Assembly: GCA_015229045.1 (NCBI GenBank)
Contig: JADGCJ010000029.1
Span: 1-31,365, forward strand
DNA from: Magnetococcales bacterium
GTDB taxonomy: Bacteria; Pseudomonadota; Magnetococcia; Magnetococcales; DC0425bin3
Direction of reading: 5' to 3'
DNA length: 31,365 bases
A program made the translations under genes and the position numbers. The notes beneath the pieces were generated by a model. That model made no database searches. It was not told the origin of the DNA and saw nothing but the letters and a program-made list of their open reading frames with translations. Shown piece by piece: positions 17,217 to 25,364 of this stretch; the first letter of the stretch is position 1; each line of letters opens with the position of its first letter.

Positions 17217-18863
17217 ATGCAATTGATGAACTTTTTTAACCGGGAGTTGGAAGTTTCCAAGGCAACCGTTCTCGGTAGTACCATCATTGCCGGTGCGGCC
17301 AGCGGAGTCCTTCTAGCCGTCATCAACTCCGGAGCGGAGAAGGCCGCCAATCAGGAGGTCAAATTTCAATTATTCTGGATTTTCGTCGTTGCATTCACCC
17401 TCTTCTTTACGACCAAGAAGTACGCTCTCAGCAAAACCTCCATCGCCGTCGAGGGTGCCGTGCGCAAAGTGCGCATCCGCATCGCTGACAAAATCCGTAA
17501 ATCCGACCTGGTTTTTGTTGAAAACATGGGTAAATCAAGCATGTTTACCCGCTTGACCCAGGATGCCAACCTGATCTCGCAGTCGGCGGTCATCATCATC
17601 AATGCCAGCCAGTCGGCCATCGTCTTGCTCGTCACCCTGTTCTATGTGGCCTGGCTCTCTCCCATCGGTTTTATCATCATTGTGGTTGCCCTGAGCATCG
17701 GCACCTACATCTATCTTGAACAAAACAAGAGAAACACCGAGGTCTATAAGCTTGTCAACGGCAAGGAGTCCGAGTTCTTCGACGCACTCAACCACCTGCT
17801 GAGCGGGTTCAAGGAGACCAAGGTCAACCAAAAAAAAAGCGACAGCCTGTTTGACCACATTCAACGTATCTCCATCGATACCGAACAGCTCAAGGTGACA
17901 TCCGGATTGCGTTTTGTCGTCGCCTTCATGTTCTCACAGGTCTCTTTTTATTTGCTGCTGGCCATTGTCGTCTTCATCCTTCCGCAACTGGAACCGACCC
18001 ACTACACCGTGGTCATCAAACTCACCGCCTCCACCCTGTTCATCATCGGGCCGGTCAACCTGCTGGTTGGCGCCATTCCAGTCTTCACCCTGGCCGATGT
18101 GGCGGTGAGCAATCTTTACAAACTGGAAAGCGAACTGGATGCACAAAACATTCCCGAGCACTCCTTCAATCATCGTCTGGCCAAAAAAATGGCCGACTTC
18201 AAAGAGATTCGTTTCGACAACGTCTATTTCAATTATGATACCGCCGACCCGGGAGAGGATTTCAGGGTTGGCCCTCTCAATTTTTCGGTGAAAAGGGGTG
18301 GCATCCTGTTTTTGACCGGCGGCAATGGCAGCGGCAAATCCACCATCCTCAAAATATTGACAGGTCTTTACTATCCAGTCTCGGGGCGTATCGTGCTGGA
18401 TGGTGTTCCCCTGAACCGGACATCCTATCCCGAATACCGCCACTTGTTCTCCCTGATCTTCAGCGATTTTCACATCTTCGACCGCCTGTACGGCCTGGAA
18501 GGAGTCGACGAGGACACCATAGAGGAGCTGCTGCTCCTGATGCAGCTGGAGAACAAGACCCAATATCTGGATGGCCGTTTTACAGCCCTCAATCTCTCGA
18601 CCGGGCAGAGAAAGCGGTTGGCGTTCATTGCCGCCTCTCTGGAAGACAAACCGATCAGCGTGTTCGACGAGTGGGCCGCCGACCAGGATGCCCAGTTCCG
18701 GGCCTTCTTCTACGAAAAAATATTGCCCGACTTGCGCGCCAGGGGAAAAACCCTGATCTGCGTCACCCACGATGACCGCTACTTTGACCATTGCGACCAT
18801 CTCATCAAGATGGAGATGGGCAAGGTGATCATCGACACCCCGGAACCGGGGAAAAAAGGGTGA
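17217..18863 (+). CDS. Cyclic-peptide export ABC transporter (SyrD/PvdE type)
   Basis: A 548-residue half-transporter with an N-terminal membrane domain of about six helices (strong segments near residues 20-45, 55-70, 135-180 and 235-300) fused to an ATPase domain. The ATPase has Walker A GGNGSGKST (368-376), signature LSTGQ (460-464) and Walker B ISVFDE (480-485) followed by WAADQD, as is typical of the SyrD/PvdE/YojI group that moves siderophores and lipopeptides across the inner membrane. It probably works as a homodimer and exports the NRPS product to the periplasm. ATG 17217 (MQLMNFF) is preferred to an upstream GTG at 17166. Its stop overlaps the thioesterase start as GTGA. Confidence 0.9.
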   Translation: MQLMNFFNRELEVSKATVLGSTIIAGAASGVLLAVINSGAEKAANQEVKFQLFWIFVVAFTLFFTTKKYALSKTSIAVEGAVRKVRIRIADKIRKSDLVFVENMGKSSMFTRLTQDANLISQSAVIIINASQSAIVLLVTLFYVAWLSPIGFIIIVVALSIGTYIYLEQNKRNTEVYKLVNGKESEFFDALNHLLSGFKETKVNQKKSDSLFDHIQRISIDTEQLKVTSGLRFVVAFMFSQVSFYLLLAIVVFILPQLEPTHYTVVIKLTASTLFIIGPVNLLVGAIPVFTLADVAVSNLYKLESELDAQNIPEHSFNHRLAKKMADFKEIRFDNVYFNYDTADPGEDFRVGPLNFSVKRGGILFLTGGNGSGKSTILKILTGLYYPVSGRIVLDGVPLNRTSYPEYRHLFSLIFSDFHIFDRLYGLEGVDEDTIEELLLLMQLENKTQYLDGRFTALNLSTGQRKRLAFIAASLEDKPISVFDEWAADQDAQFRAFFYEKILPDLRARGKTLICVTHDDRYFDHCDHLIKMEMGKVIIDTPEPGKKG

Positions 18864-19615
18864 TCGAGCTGTTTTGTATTCCCTTTGCGGGAGGCAACGT
18901 CTATTCGTATCAGAGGCTCGCCAAACATGTGCCCGGTCACATCAAGGTGACTCCCCTGGAACCACCTGGACGCGGTCGGCGCAGTCGGGAGGCCCTGCTG
19001 TATACCATTCGAGCCATGACCGATGATCTTCTGGCCCAGATACAAGCCAAAGCCGCAGGTGCCTACGCCCTGTATGGCCACAGTCTGGGGGCTTATCTTG
19101 GCTATATGGCCGCGCAACGTCTCGTGGCAGAACAGGCCACTCCGCCACGGCATCTGTTCATATCGGGTTCGGCGGGGCCCTCTTTTCCCAGAACGAAAGC
19201 CCATATTCACCACCTCGCCAAAAACGCCTTCTTGGCAGAGGTCGATCGATATGGTGGCCTGCCCAAGGAGATTCTGGCTCACAAAGAGATGATCGACTAC
19301 TTCGAACCCATTTTGCGTGCCGATTTTCAGGCGATCGAAACCAACGTTCATCGACCCTTGGCGCCTTTGGACATTCCCATGACCGTCATGGCCGGCTCGC
19401 AGGATAGGATTGTCCCCCCCGACCATGCCCGCCTCTGGCAAAAAGAGAGCCGTCGCCCCTTCACCTTCGAGGTGTTTCCCGGCGAGCATTTTTTTATTTT
19501 TGAGCATTGGCCTCGGATTGGGGAGATCATGGCCAAAACCCTGCAAGATCCGTCCGATCCAATGGTCGCCCCCTCTTTGCCCGACGACCCTCCCCAGGCC
19601 GGCCCGATCATGTGA
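18860..19615 (+). CDS. Type II thioesterase
   Basis: A 251-residue alpha/beta hydrolase of the GrsT/RifR kind. The N-terminus ELFCIPFAGGNVYSYQRL is typical. The catalytic triad is visible as Ser75 in GHSLG, Asp182 in GSQDRIVPPD and His210 in GEHFFIF. Such enzymes clear misprimed or stalled acyl groups from carrier proteins. In an assembly line without a fused thioesterase it might also help release. It starts with GTG overlapping the exporter stop (GTGA, 18860-18863), with a GGGGAAAAAAGG purine run upstream. It ends in the same kind of overlap with the phosphopantetheinyl transferase gene, so all three are likely coupled in translation. Confidence 0.9.
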   Translation: MIELFCIPFAGGNVYSYQRLAKHVPGHIKVTPLEPPGRGRRSREALLYTIRAMTDDLLAQIQAKAAGAYALYGHSLGAYLGYMAAQRLVAEQATPPRHLFISGSAGPSFPRTKAHIHHLAKNAFLAEVDRYGGLPKEILAHKEMIDYFEPILRADFQAIETNVHRPLAPLDIPMTVMAGSQDRIVPPDHARLWQKESRRPFTFEVFPGEHFFIFEHWPRIGEIMAKTLQDPSDPMVAPSLPDDPPQAGPIM

Positions 19616-20286
19616 TCCGGATTCTCTGGTCAGCCGCCGATCACCCTTTGTCACCCCAGGCGTGGCAACGCCTGCTCGCCCTGCTGCCAGTCGACCTGCA
19701 AGACAGCGTTCTCAGATTCAAAAGATGGCAGGATCAACAGACGGCCTTGCTGGGCAAGCTTCTTCTGCGCCAGGGGTTGCTCGAAACAGGTTATACGGGA
19801 GATCTTCTGCGCCATTGGCGTACCCATCCGCACGGAAAACCCTTTCTGCCTCTTCCCATCCACTTCAACCTGTCGCACACCCACGGCCTGGTGGTCTGTG
19901 CCCTGACCCGGGCAGGAGAGCTGGGCGTCGATCTTGAGCAGATCCGCCCCATCGAGCTGGCTGACTTCCGGCGCATGCTGCCCCCCGCGAGCTGGCGCAC
20001 CATCACAACCGCGCACGATCCCTGTCAGGCCTTCTTCGAATGCTGGACCCGGTGCGAAAGCGTCGTCAAGGCCGACGGCAGAGGCCTGTCCATCCCCTTT
20101 CACTCCCTGCTGATCGAACCAAACTGCGCAACGCTCTCCGGAGCATCCGTACCCGACTCTGCACCCGCCCGGACGTGGTACACCCACCCCATCCCTCTCT
20201 TGCCGGGGTACTGCTGCCATCTGGCCACGACGCACAGTAACCCGACCTTTGCTGTTCAACGGATCGATCCGGAATCAATCCAATGA
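19612..20286 (+). CDS. 4'-phosphopantetheinyl transferase, Sfp type
   Basis: A 224-residue protein, normal for the Sfp group. Motifs are HFNLSHTHG (84-92), LGVDLEQIRP with the Mg-binding Asp107/Glu109, and WTRCESVVKADGRG (145-158) with Glu149 and Lys153. The motif usually written W-KEA--KA has Cys148 in place of the first Lys. The catalytic Glu and second Lys are kept, so the enzyme should be active. It would convert the apo carrier domains of the NRPSs and the free acyl carrier protein to the holo form. It starts with GTG at 19612, overlapping the thioesterase stop (GTGA). It is the last gene of the operon and converges on the binding-protein gene with a 10-nt gap and no visible terminator hairpin. 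Confidence 0.9.
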   Translation: MIRILWSAADHPLSPQAWQRLLALLPVDLQDSVLRFKRWQDQQTALLGKLLLRQGLLETGYTGDLLRHWRTHPHGKPFLPLPIHFNLSHTHGLVVCALTRAGELGVDLEQIRPIELADFRRMLPPASWRTITTAHDPCQAFFECWTRCESVVKADGRGLSIPFHSLLIEPNCATLSGASVPDSAPARTWYTHPIPLLPGYCCHLATTHSNPTFAVQRIDPESIQ

Positions 20287-20296
20287 AGCACCCCTC

Positions 20297-21517
20297 TCAT
20301 TCACACACTTCAGGTTTATCCTGGCCGGGAATGGGGAAAAATTTCCCATTTTTACTCATTTCTTGAATAAAGATCTTTTTGCCAATAACGTCGCCATTTC
20401 GGGAAAAGCGGTGGCACCCTGTCACGCCATGCCAGGGTTTCGCCATGTAGCGCAAGGAGGTGGCAACCTCGAAGGGAATAGCGCTCTCCCCCTCCTTGAT
20501 GGCATGCACCAACAGGTGGATGGCATCATAGGCCAGGGCGGCCCAGGTACCCGGACGCTTGCCATACTTTTTGACAAAGGCCTCTTTGAAACGTTCGCGT
20601 TGCGGATTGCTGCTGATATCGAGAAAGACAGTCGGAACCACCGTCCCGGCCGCCTGTTCACGGGAGGTTTTCCAAAGAGCGGGCGAGTCCAGGCCATCGG
20701 AGCCAATCACTGGCGCAGTGATCCCCATCCGGTGTGCCTGTTGAATGAAGGCTCCCCCCTGCTCACTCAATCCGGCAAAGAAAAAAGCATCCAATTTCTG
20801 CGAGGGATCCTTGTCCAGGATGGCCAGAATTTCGGAAAGCACATGATTGAAATCCTTCGTGTTTTCTGAAAACATTTTATTGTACAAAATGGATGCCTGA
20901 TAGCCTGCGACGCTCTCCTCCATAAAAATGTTGGCAATCTGCTCGCTGTTGGTATCACTTGCATAGACAACGGCGAAATTTTTGTAATTCTTCGCGTGGG
21001 CATACTCCGCCATGCGTATACCCTGTTCTTTATTGTCGGGTATGGTTCTGAAAATATATTGAAAATTATGATTGGTCAGTTCAACCTGGGTCGACGATGG
21101 AGAAAGAAAAATAATACCGCGATGCTCATAAGTGATGGACGCAGGAATGGCAGAGCTCGACGTGGAATGCCCGATGACGGCAACCAGATTGGGAGTTTCA
21201 GCCAGTCTGCGTGCCACGGTAATGGCGCCCAGGCTGCTGTCAGTTCCCAGGTCGTGCGTCGGAACGGTTTGGATGAGCCGTCCCAGAACACCACCCTGCT
21301 GATTGACCTCCTCCTTCGCCAATTCGGCACCTTGAAAGAAAAGTTCATCGTTTTCATCATTCCACTTTTCGTTCCAGACAACACCAAACACGATGTCGCC
21401 CTTTTTTTGCTGATCATTGGATGCCATTTCCGGTTTTTTTGTCTCCAACGACAGCGTCGTATCGGAACAGGAGGCAAGAAAAAAGGCCATGACCAGAACC
21501 AGGACACGTTGCAGCAT
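20297..21517 (-). CDS. Periplasmic binding lipoprotein, Leu/Ile/Val-binding (type 1) family
   Basis: A 406-residue precursor with a lipoprotein signal peptide (MLQRVLVLVMAFFLASC, lipobox LASC, Cys at about 17). The mature protein has the type 1 periplasmic-binding fold: FFQGAELAKEEVNQQGGVLG, VAVIGHSTSSSAIPAS, GIIFLSPSSTQVELT and APVIGSDGLDSPAL. Proteins of this family bind amino acids, amides or other small ligands, for ABC uptake or for sensing. No permease or ATPase partner is nearby, so it is an orphan here. ATG 21517 has a strong ribosome binding site (AAAGGGGAG, 6 nt away), and the frame further upstream is not used. It is 77 nt downstream of the SPFH gene and may be co-transcribed with it. 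Confidence 0.88.
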   Translation of the reverse strand: MLQRVLVLVMAFFLASCSDTTLSLETKKPEMASNDQQKKGDIVFGVVWNEKWNDENDELFFQGAELAKEEVNQQGGVLGRLIQTVPTHDLGTDSSLGAITVARRLAETPNLVAVIGHSTSSSAIPASITYEHRGIIFLSPSSTQVELTNHNFQYIFRTIPDNKEQGIRMAEYAHAKNYKNFAVVYASDTNSEQIANIFMEESVAGYQASILYNKMFSENTKDFNHVLSEILAILDKDPSQKLDAFFFAGLSEQGGAFIQQAHRMGITAPVIGSDGLDSPALWKTSREQAAGTVVPTVFLDISSNPQRERFKEAFVKKYGKRPGTWAALAYDAIHLLVHAIKEGESAIPFEVATSLRYMAKPWHGVTGCHRFSRNGDVIGKKIFIQEMSKNGKFFPIPGQDKPEVCE

Positions 21518-21594
21518 GGCAAACTCCCCTTTCAACCAACAAGGCCTACGACAAAAGTCGGAAGTATTGTCCGATATTTCCTTGGGTAAGCTGT

Positions 21595-22710
21595 TCATGG
21601 GCTGCGAGGAATCGAACTCTTTGCGTTGGGAGCGGACGATTCAGGAGTCCCTTTGGCGCGTTTGATCGTTTTTGGAGAAGTGGCTGGTGGTTCGACAGCC
21701 TGTTTGGCGGCAGCGTCAGGCGTGGCGTCGGAACTCTGTCCAGCCGGGTCGGTCTGCATCGTCGTCTCCGGTGGTTTGGGACTGACGGCAAGCGGCTTGG
21801 CAACCTGGGCGGGCATTATCGCTTCGCTCGCGCTGGCAGACACCCCATCGAGAGAGACACCACCGATGATAGGCAAGCCGCTCTTCCCCGCTCCGACGAC
21901 CACAACCTTGGCATTGGCAGAGTTGGCCAGCTCCTTGGTCGCTTCGATGCCGCGCCACATCAGCATTTTATCATCCAGCGCTTTCCCGATGATCTCATGA
22001 TATTTGTGGATGCCGACAGCTTCGGTCTCTTTTCTCTGAGCCTCCTTGGCCTCTTTGTCGAGTCGAAACTGATAGGATGCCAACTGCTGCTCATAGACCA
22101 GTTTTTCCTCGATGGCCTGTTGAATGGACTCCGGCAATTGGATGGTACGAATGATCACATCATCCATGTGGACATACTTTCTGCCGGCCTCCTGCATGGC
22201 CAACAACACGATCGAAGCCAGGATACCTTTCTTGGTTTGGTAGATTTCCTCCTGCCGAAAACGGCCAATGCTCCTGCGAATGACCGACTCCACGGTGGGA
22301 ACGACAATTTTATTGACGTAGTCGACACCCACCCGCTGATGCAGCACAGCCAACGTGGCATACTCCGGCTGATAACGAATCAGCAGCATGAGGTGAATCG
22401 GCAAACCATCGGCGCTCAACACCGTGAAGTCGTGTTTGATCGCCTGCACCCGCATGTCATAGATGGTCATGTTGTTCCATGGCCATAAAATCCAGAAACC
22501 CTCCTCGAAAACCCTGTCGATGACGGTACCTTCACCGAAGCGCCGATACAAGACCCCCGCTTCGCCCGAGTGAATGGAGATGAAGATATGCGGCCACAAA
22601 AAGGCAAGGATCAATATCGTCAGCAGAGAAAAAGTTCCGAATACAAAGAGGTGGTCACGCAACCATACCACCATTCGCCGCCAGAAAGAGGCTGCCCGAT
22701 CAAGTCTCAT
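21595..22710 (-). CDS. SPFH/prohibitin-family membrane protein
   Basis: A 371-residue protein with one N-terminal membrane helix (about residues 22-45). An SPFH domain follows: GEAGVLYRRFGEG, WNNMTIYDMRVQ, RYQPEYATLAVLH, VIRRSIGRF. After that come a charged helix (EEKLVYEQQLASYQ to ETEAVGIH) likely to form a coiled coil, and a low-complexity tail rich in Ala, Pro and Ser. SPFH proteins form large ring or cage assemblies at membranes and often help membrane proteases or organise microdomains. The ATG overlaps the FkbM-type gene's stop (ATGA, 22707-22710), implying coupled expression. Any role in the peptide pathway is unproven. Confidence 0.85.
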   Translation of the reverse strand: MRLDRAASFWRRMVVWLRDHLFVFGTFSLLTILILAFLWPHIFISIHSGEAGVLYRRFGEGTVIDRVFEEGFWILWPWNNMTIYDMRVQAIKHDFTVLSADGLPIHLMLLIRYQPEYATLAVLHQRVGVDYVNKIVVPTVESVIRRSIGRFRQEEIYQTKKGILASIVLLAMQEAGRKYVHMDDVIIRTIQLPESIQQAIEEKLVYEQQLASYQFRLDKEAKEAQRKETEAVGIHKYHEIIGKALDDKMLMWRGIEATKELANSANAKVVVVGAGKSGLPIIGGVSLDGVSASASEAIMPAQVAKPLAVSPKPPETTMQTDPAGQSSDATPDAAAKQAVEPPATSPKTIKRAKGTPESSAPNAKSSIPRSP

Positions 22711-23978
22711 TGTCCAAGATCTCCTCGGGGAGTGTGGGAGTGTGCATTACGTGCAAAAATACGGTTGCCAAACCCCTGCAGGCGCGGTCCGGTGAGACGA
22801 AACCCCAACTTTTCCAGCATGGTTTCCGCTTCCGCAGCCTCCTGGTCATCACGCATTTCGATCAGCAGATGGTGCAAGCCCGGATGTTTGAGAGTCTCCA
22901 TGGCACCACGCAACACTTTGAGTTCAGGACCATCCACATCCACTTTCAGGTGGGTGGGCAAAGGAATAAAACCGGCGAGACGCACAAAATCGTCCAGCGT
23001 GTAACAGACACACCCCGTAAAAAAGGTCTCACCCGGACTGCTCTTGCGGGCATCGATGCCACCGTGCGACCATCCACCGCTGATCAGGTAGGCGTTGCCG
23101 AACTGAACCACTCCGGTGGTATCCGACAAGGCGACGGGAAAAGCCAGAATCTGCGAACCGAGCCTGTTCAGATGAATGTTGGTATTGAGCCGTGCCACAT
23201 TCAGCGGTGCCGGTTCAAAGGCAACGGCCCTGGCTCCCATCCGCGCGGATACGGCATACAGGCTGTAGTAGCCGATATTGGCACCGACATCATACAGAAC
23301 ACTGTCCGCTCGAAGTGTATCGTTCAGCCATGCCAGGGTATCCTCTTCCGGGATGGCAATCTGTCGGAGTTCGCTCTCGTTACCCACGGCGATCTTGAAG
23401 GCTTTGCCCGTCGTCTCGACCGGCTCAGCTTCCTGAAAAGAGATCGGCTCCATCAGACCGGCCATCTGCGGCATGCCATTGTGATCCGTCGTTTTGAACA
23501 CCAGCGGAACCACTGTACCGTTCACCCCGGCAAGGTGCGCTGTCAGACGCACACCGTCGTTGATGCAGGCCAGCGCCTGATCACGGGTCAGCCGCTGCTC
23601 CCGCACAGCCTCGGCCAGACACTGCGCATGCCTGGAACTGACGACGCCAAAGTCGTGTCGCACCCGAAGCGGGAACGGCTCTCCGGCGGCCACGGCACGA
23701 AACAGCTCATCGACAGACCTCCGCTGTTCCTGGAGGAAGGGGGCCTCTGCCGATGCACCGCTCAGCTCCTTCAAAACAATCCCGACCCGTTCTTCCATCT
23801 CCAGGATGAGGGGGATCATGCGCAACTGCGTGATGGCAGCATCCACCTCGGCTTCGGCCGGAAAACGCCCCAAAACAGACGCCAAAGCCGCGCCAACCCC
23901 TCCGATATCAACCTCCCTGCCCTCTTCAATGGCGAGAAGCGCCTGACAGACATGGGAACGCAGCTCTTTTCCATCCAT
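22707..23978 (-). CDS. FkbM-family methyltransferase with N-terminal extension
   Basis: A 423-residue protein. The C-terminal part is an FkbM-type SAM methyltransferase: LYDVGANIGYYSLYA (SAM site), RAVAFEPAPLNVARLN and the family mark LKVDVDGPELKVLRGA. The first ~200 residues are a helical, acidic extension that I do not recognise. FkbM-type enzymes O-methylate hydroxyls of polyketides, sugars and others. A hydroxyl of the predicted product or a surface glycan are both possible targets. ATG 23978 is chosen over a TTG at 24002 because GAGGTGG lies just before it. The stop overlaps the SPFH start. Confidence 0.85.
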   Translation of the reverse strand: MDGKELRSHVCQALLAIEEGREVDIGGVGAALASVLGRFPAEAEVDAAITQLRMIPLILEMEERVGIVLKELSGASAEAPFLQEQRRSVDELFRAVAAGEPFPLRVRHDFGVVSSRHAQCLAEAVREQRLTRDQALACINDGVRLTAHLAGVNGTVVPLVFKTTDHNGMPQMAGLMEPISFQEAEPVETTGKAFKIAVGNESELRQIAIPEEDTLAWLNDTLRADSVLYDVGANIGYYSLYAVSARMGARAVAFEPAPLNVARLNTNIHLNRLGSQILAFPVALSDTTGVVQFGNAYLISGGWSHGGIDARKSSPGETFFTGCVCYTLDDFVRLAGFIPLPTHLKVDVDGPELKVLRGAMETLKHPGLHHLLIEMRDDQEAAEAETMLEKLGFRLTGPRLQGFGNRIFARNAHSHTPRGDLGQ

Positions 23979-24194
23979 CGGATTCCACCTCAAAATTGGC
24001 AAACAGCGCCCACTCTATCGGAAACGAGGACAGTTCGTCAAATTTTGCATGGCGCCTTTTTCTTTGACTTTCTGCCTGAATGGCATCATGTTCCACCCTG
24101 ATGATTGAAGGCTGTTTTTGCCATACGGCGCAGTTGGTTTTTGCAAAAAAAGAGGTGTGCCGGTTGTTGTCTCGTCTGCAAAAGGGAGGTTGCC

Positions 24195-24374
24195 ATGACA
24201 ATTCTACTCTCCTCACTTTGGTTGCTGCTGGCGCTTGCCATTGGCGTCATGGGGGCAAGGAGAAAACTGGGGTTTTGGGGTTACTTTTTTGGCTCGATCC
24301 TGCTGTCACCCATGATCGGCCTGCTCCTGGTATTGGCCTCCGACAAAAAACCCCGGCAGGAAGTCGGCTCGTGA
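24195..24374 (+). CDS. Small two-helix membrane protein, unknown function
   Basis: A 59-residue protein with two hydrophobic helices (about 3-20 and 27-50) joined by the basic turn GARRKLG, and a charged tail. ATG 24195 follows a strong GGGAGG ribosome binding site. Upstream in-frame ATG 24105 adds a Cys-rich stretch with no such support. I do not recognise a function. The wording GFWGYFFGSILLSPMIGLLL resembles short uncharacterised membrane proteins often annotated as hypothetical. It lies 36 nt before the sulfotransferase in the same direction and may share its transcript. Confidence 0.7.
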   Translation: MTILLSSLWLLLALAIGVMGARRKLGFWGYFFGSILLSPMIGLLLVLASDKKPRQEVGS

Positions 24375-24410
24375 CGGCACCCCCGTTCCCCCCCTGATCC
24401 AGTTTGCTCA

Positions 24411-25301
24411 ATGACCATGAAAATTCACGCGGAAAAATCCGCCAATGCCTTGTTGAGAGGCATAAGTACCTCCTTGAAGTCCATTGCGGGTCTGATCGAC
24501 GTCGCTGCGGGGCAGATCGATTTGAAGCGAACGATCGCCTTTGAATTCGATGCGCGCGGCGATGACATTTTCGTGGTGACCTATCCAAGATCCGGCACGA
24601 CGCTGATGCAGATGATGCTCTACCAGCTGACCACCGATGGCAACATGGATTTTCAACATATCAACGGTGTTGCCCCCTGGTTTGAGCGGCGTATCCTGTC
24701 CAATCCGGAGGCGGCCATGCGCTATTTCGCTACCCTGCCTTCGCCGCGTGTTTTCAAGAGTCACCTCCCCCATTCGGACACGCCCAAAAGCCGAGGAAGG
24801 TACATCTACGTCATGCGCGACGGACAGGATGTGCTGGTCTCCTACTACCACTTTTATCGGTCGCATCTCTCGTTTCAAGGATCGTTCGATGAGTTCTTTG
24901 AAGCCTTCATGAAGGGGCAGGTGCAATTTCAATCCTGGTTTCAGCACGTCCGAGGGTGGTGGCAACACCGGCATGATCCCCGAGTGCTGTTTTTGAGATA
25001 TGAAGAGGTCATCGCCGATCTGGCCGGATCCATCCGCACCGTTGCCGGGTTTTGCGACATCGACATCGACCCTGAACGGTTCCCGGTCATCCTGGAACGG
25101 TGCGGCTTTCCCTTCATGAAGCGCCACGAAGAGAAGTTTGACCACACAACGGGCTTGGCTCTGGATCGCGGGTACCAGCTGAACGCCTTTATTCGCCAGG
25201 GAAAAAAGGGCCAGGGGGAGGGATTTCTGACTCGACCGCAGCTGGAACGACTGACGCGCAAAGTACAGGAAGAGTTGGGAGAGATTGTCGCCAAAACCTG
25301 A
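24411..25301 (+). CDS. PAPS-dependent sulfotransferase
   Basis: A 296-residue enzyme of the soluble sulfotransferase family. It has the 5'-phosphosulfate loop TYPRSGTT (57-64), the 3'-phosphate-binding segment YVMRDGQDVLVSYYHFYR, and the C-terminal RQGKKGQGEGFLT in place of the usual R-G--G-W. FKSHLP and FLRYEEV are also typical. It transfers sulfate from PAPS to a hydroxyl or amine. Aryl or alkyl hydroxyls of the NRPS product would be natural targets, but its neighbours do not prove this. ATG 24411 starts 36 nt after the small membrane-protein gene. A strong hairpin terminator follows the stop. Confidence 0.88.
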   Translation: MTMKIHAEKSANALLRGISTSLKSIAGLIDVAAGQIDLKRTIAFEFDARGDDIFVVTYPRSGTTLMQMMLYQLTTDGNMDFQHINGVAPWFERRILSNPEAAMRYFATLPSPRVFKSHLPHSDTPKSRGRYIYVMRDGQDVLVSYYHFYRSHLSFQGSFDEFFEAFMKGQVQFQSWFQHVRGWWQHRHDPRVLFLRYEEVIADLAGSIRTVAGFCDIDIDPERFPVILERCGFPFMKRHEEKFDHTTGLALDRGYQLNAFIRQGKKGQGEGFLTRPQLERLTRKVQEELGEIVAKT

Positions 25302-25309
25302 CCGACCCG

Positions 25310-25354
25310 GGAATCGGCAGGGAGAGGAGACCCCTTTTCTGCCGATTCCCTTTT
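25310..25354 (+). terminator. Rho-independent terminator after the sulfotransferase gene
   Basis: A perfect 12-bp stem, GGGAATCGGCAG (25310-25321) with CTGCCGATTCCC (25339-25350), has a 17-nt loop and is followed by TTTT. It lies 9 nt past the sulfotransferase stop and just beyond the convergent TolC-like gene, so it may insulate both transcripts. Confidence 0.85.
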
Positions 25355-25364
25355 CCGGTCACCT

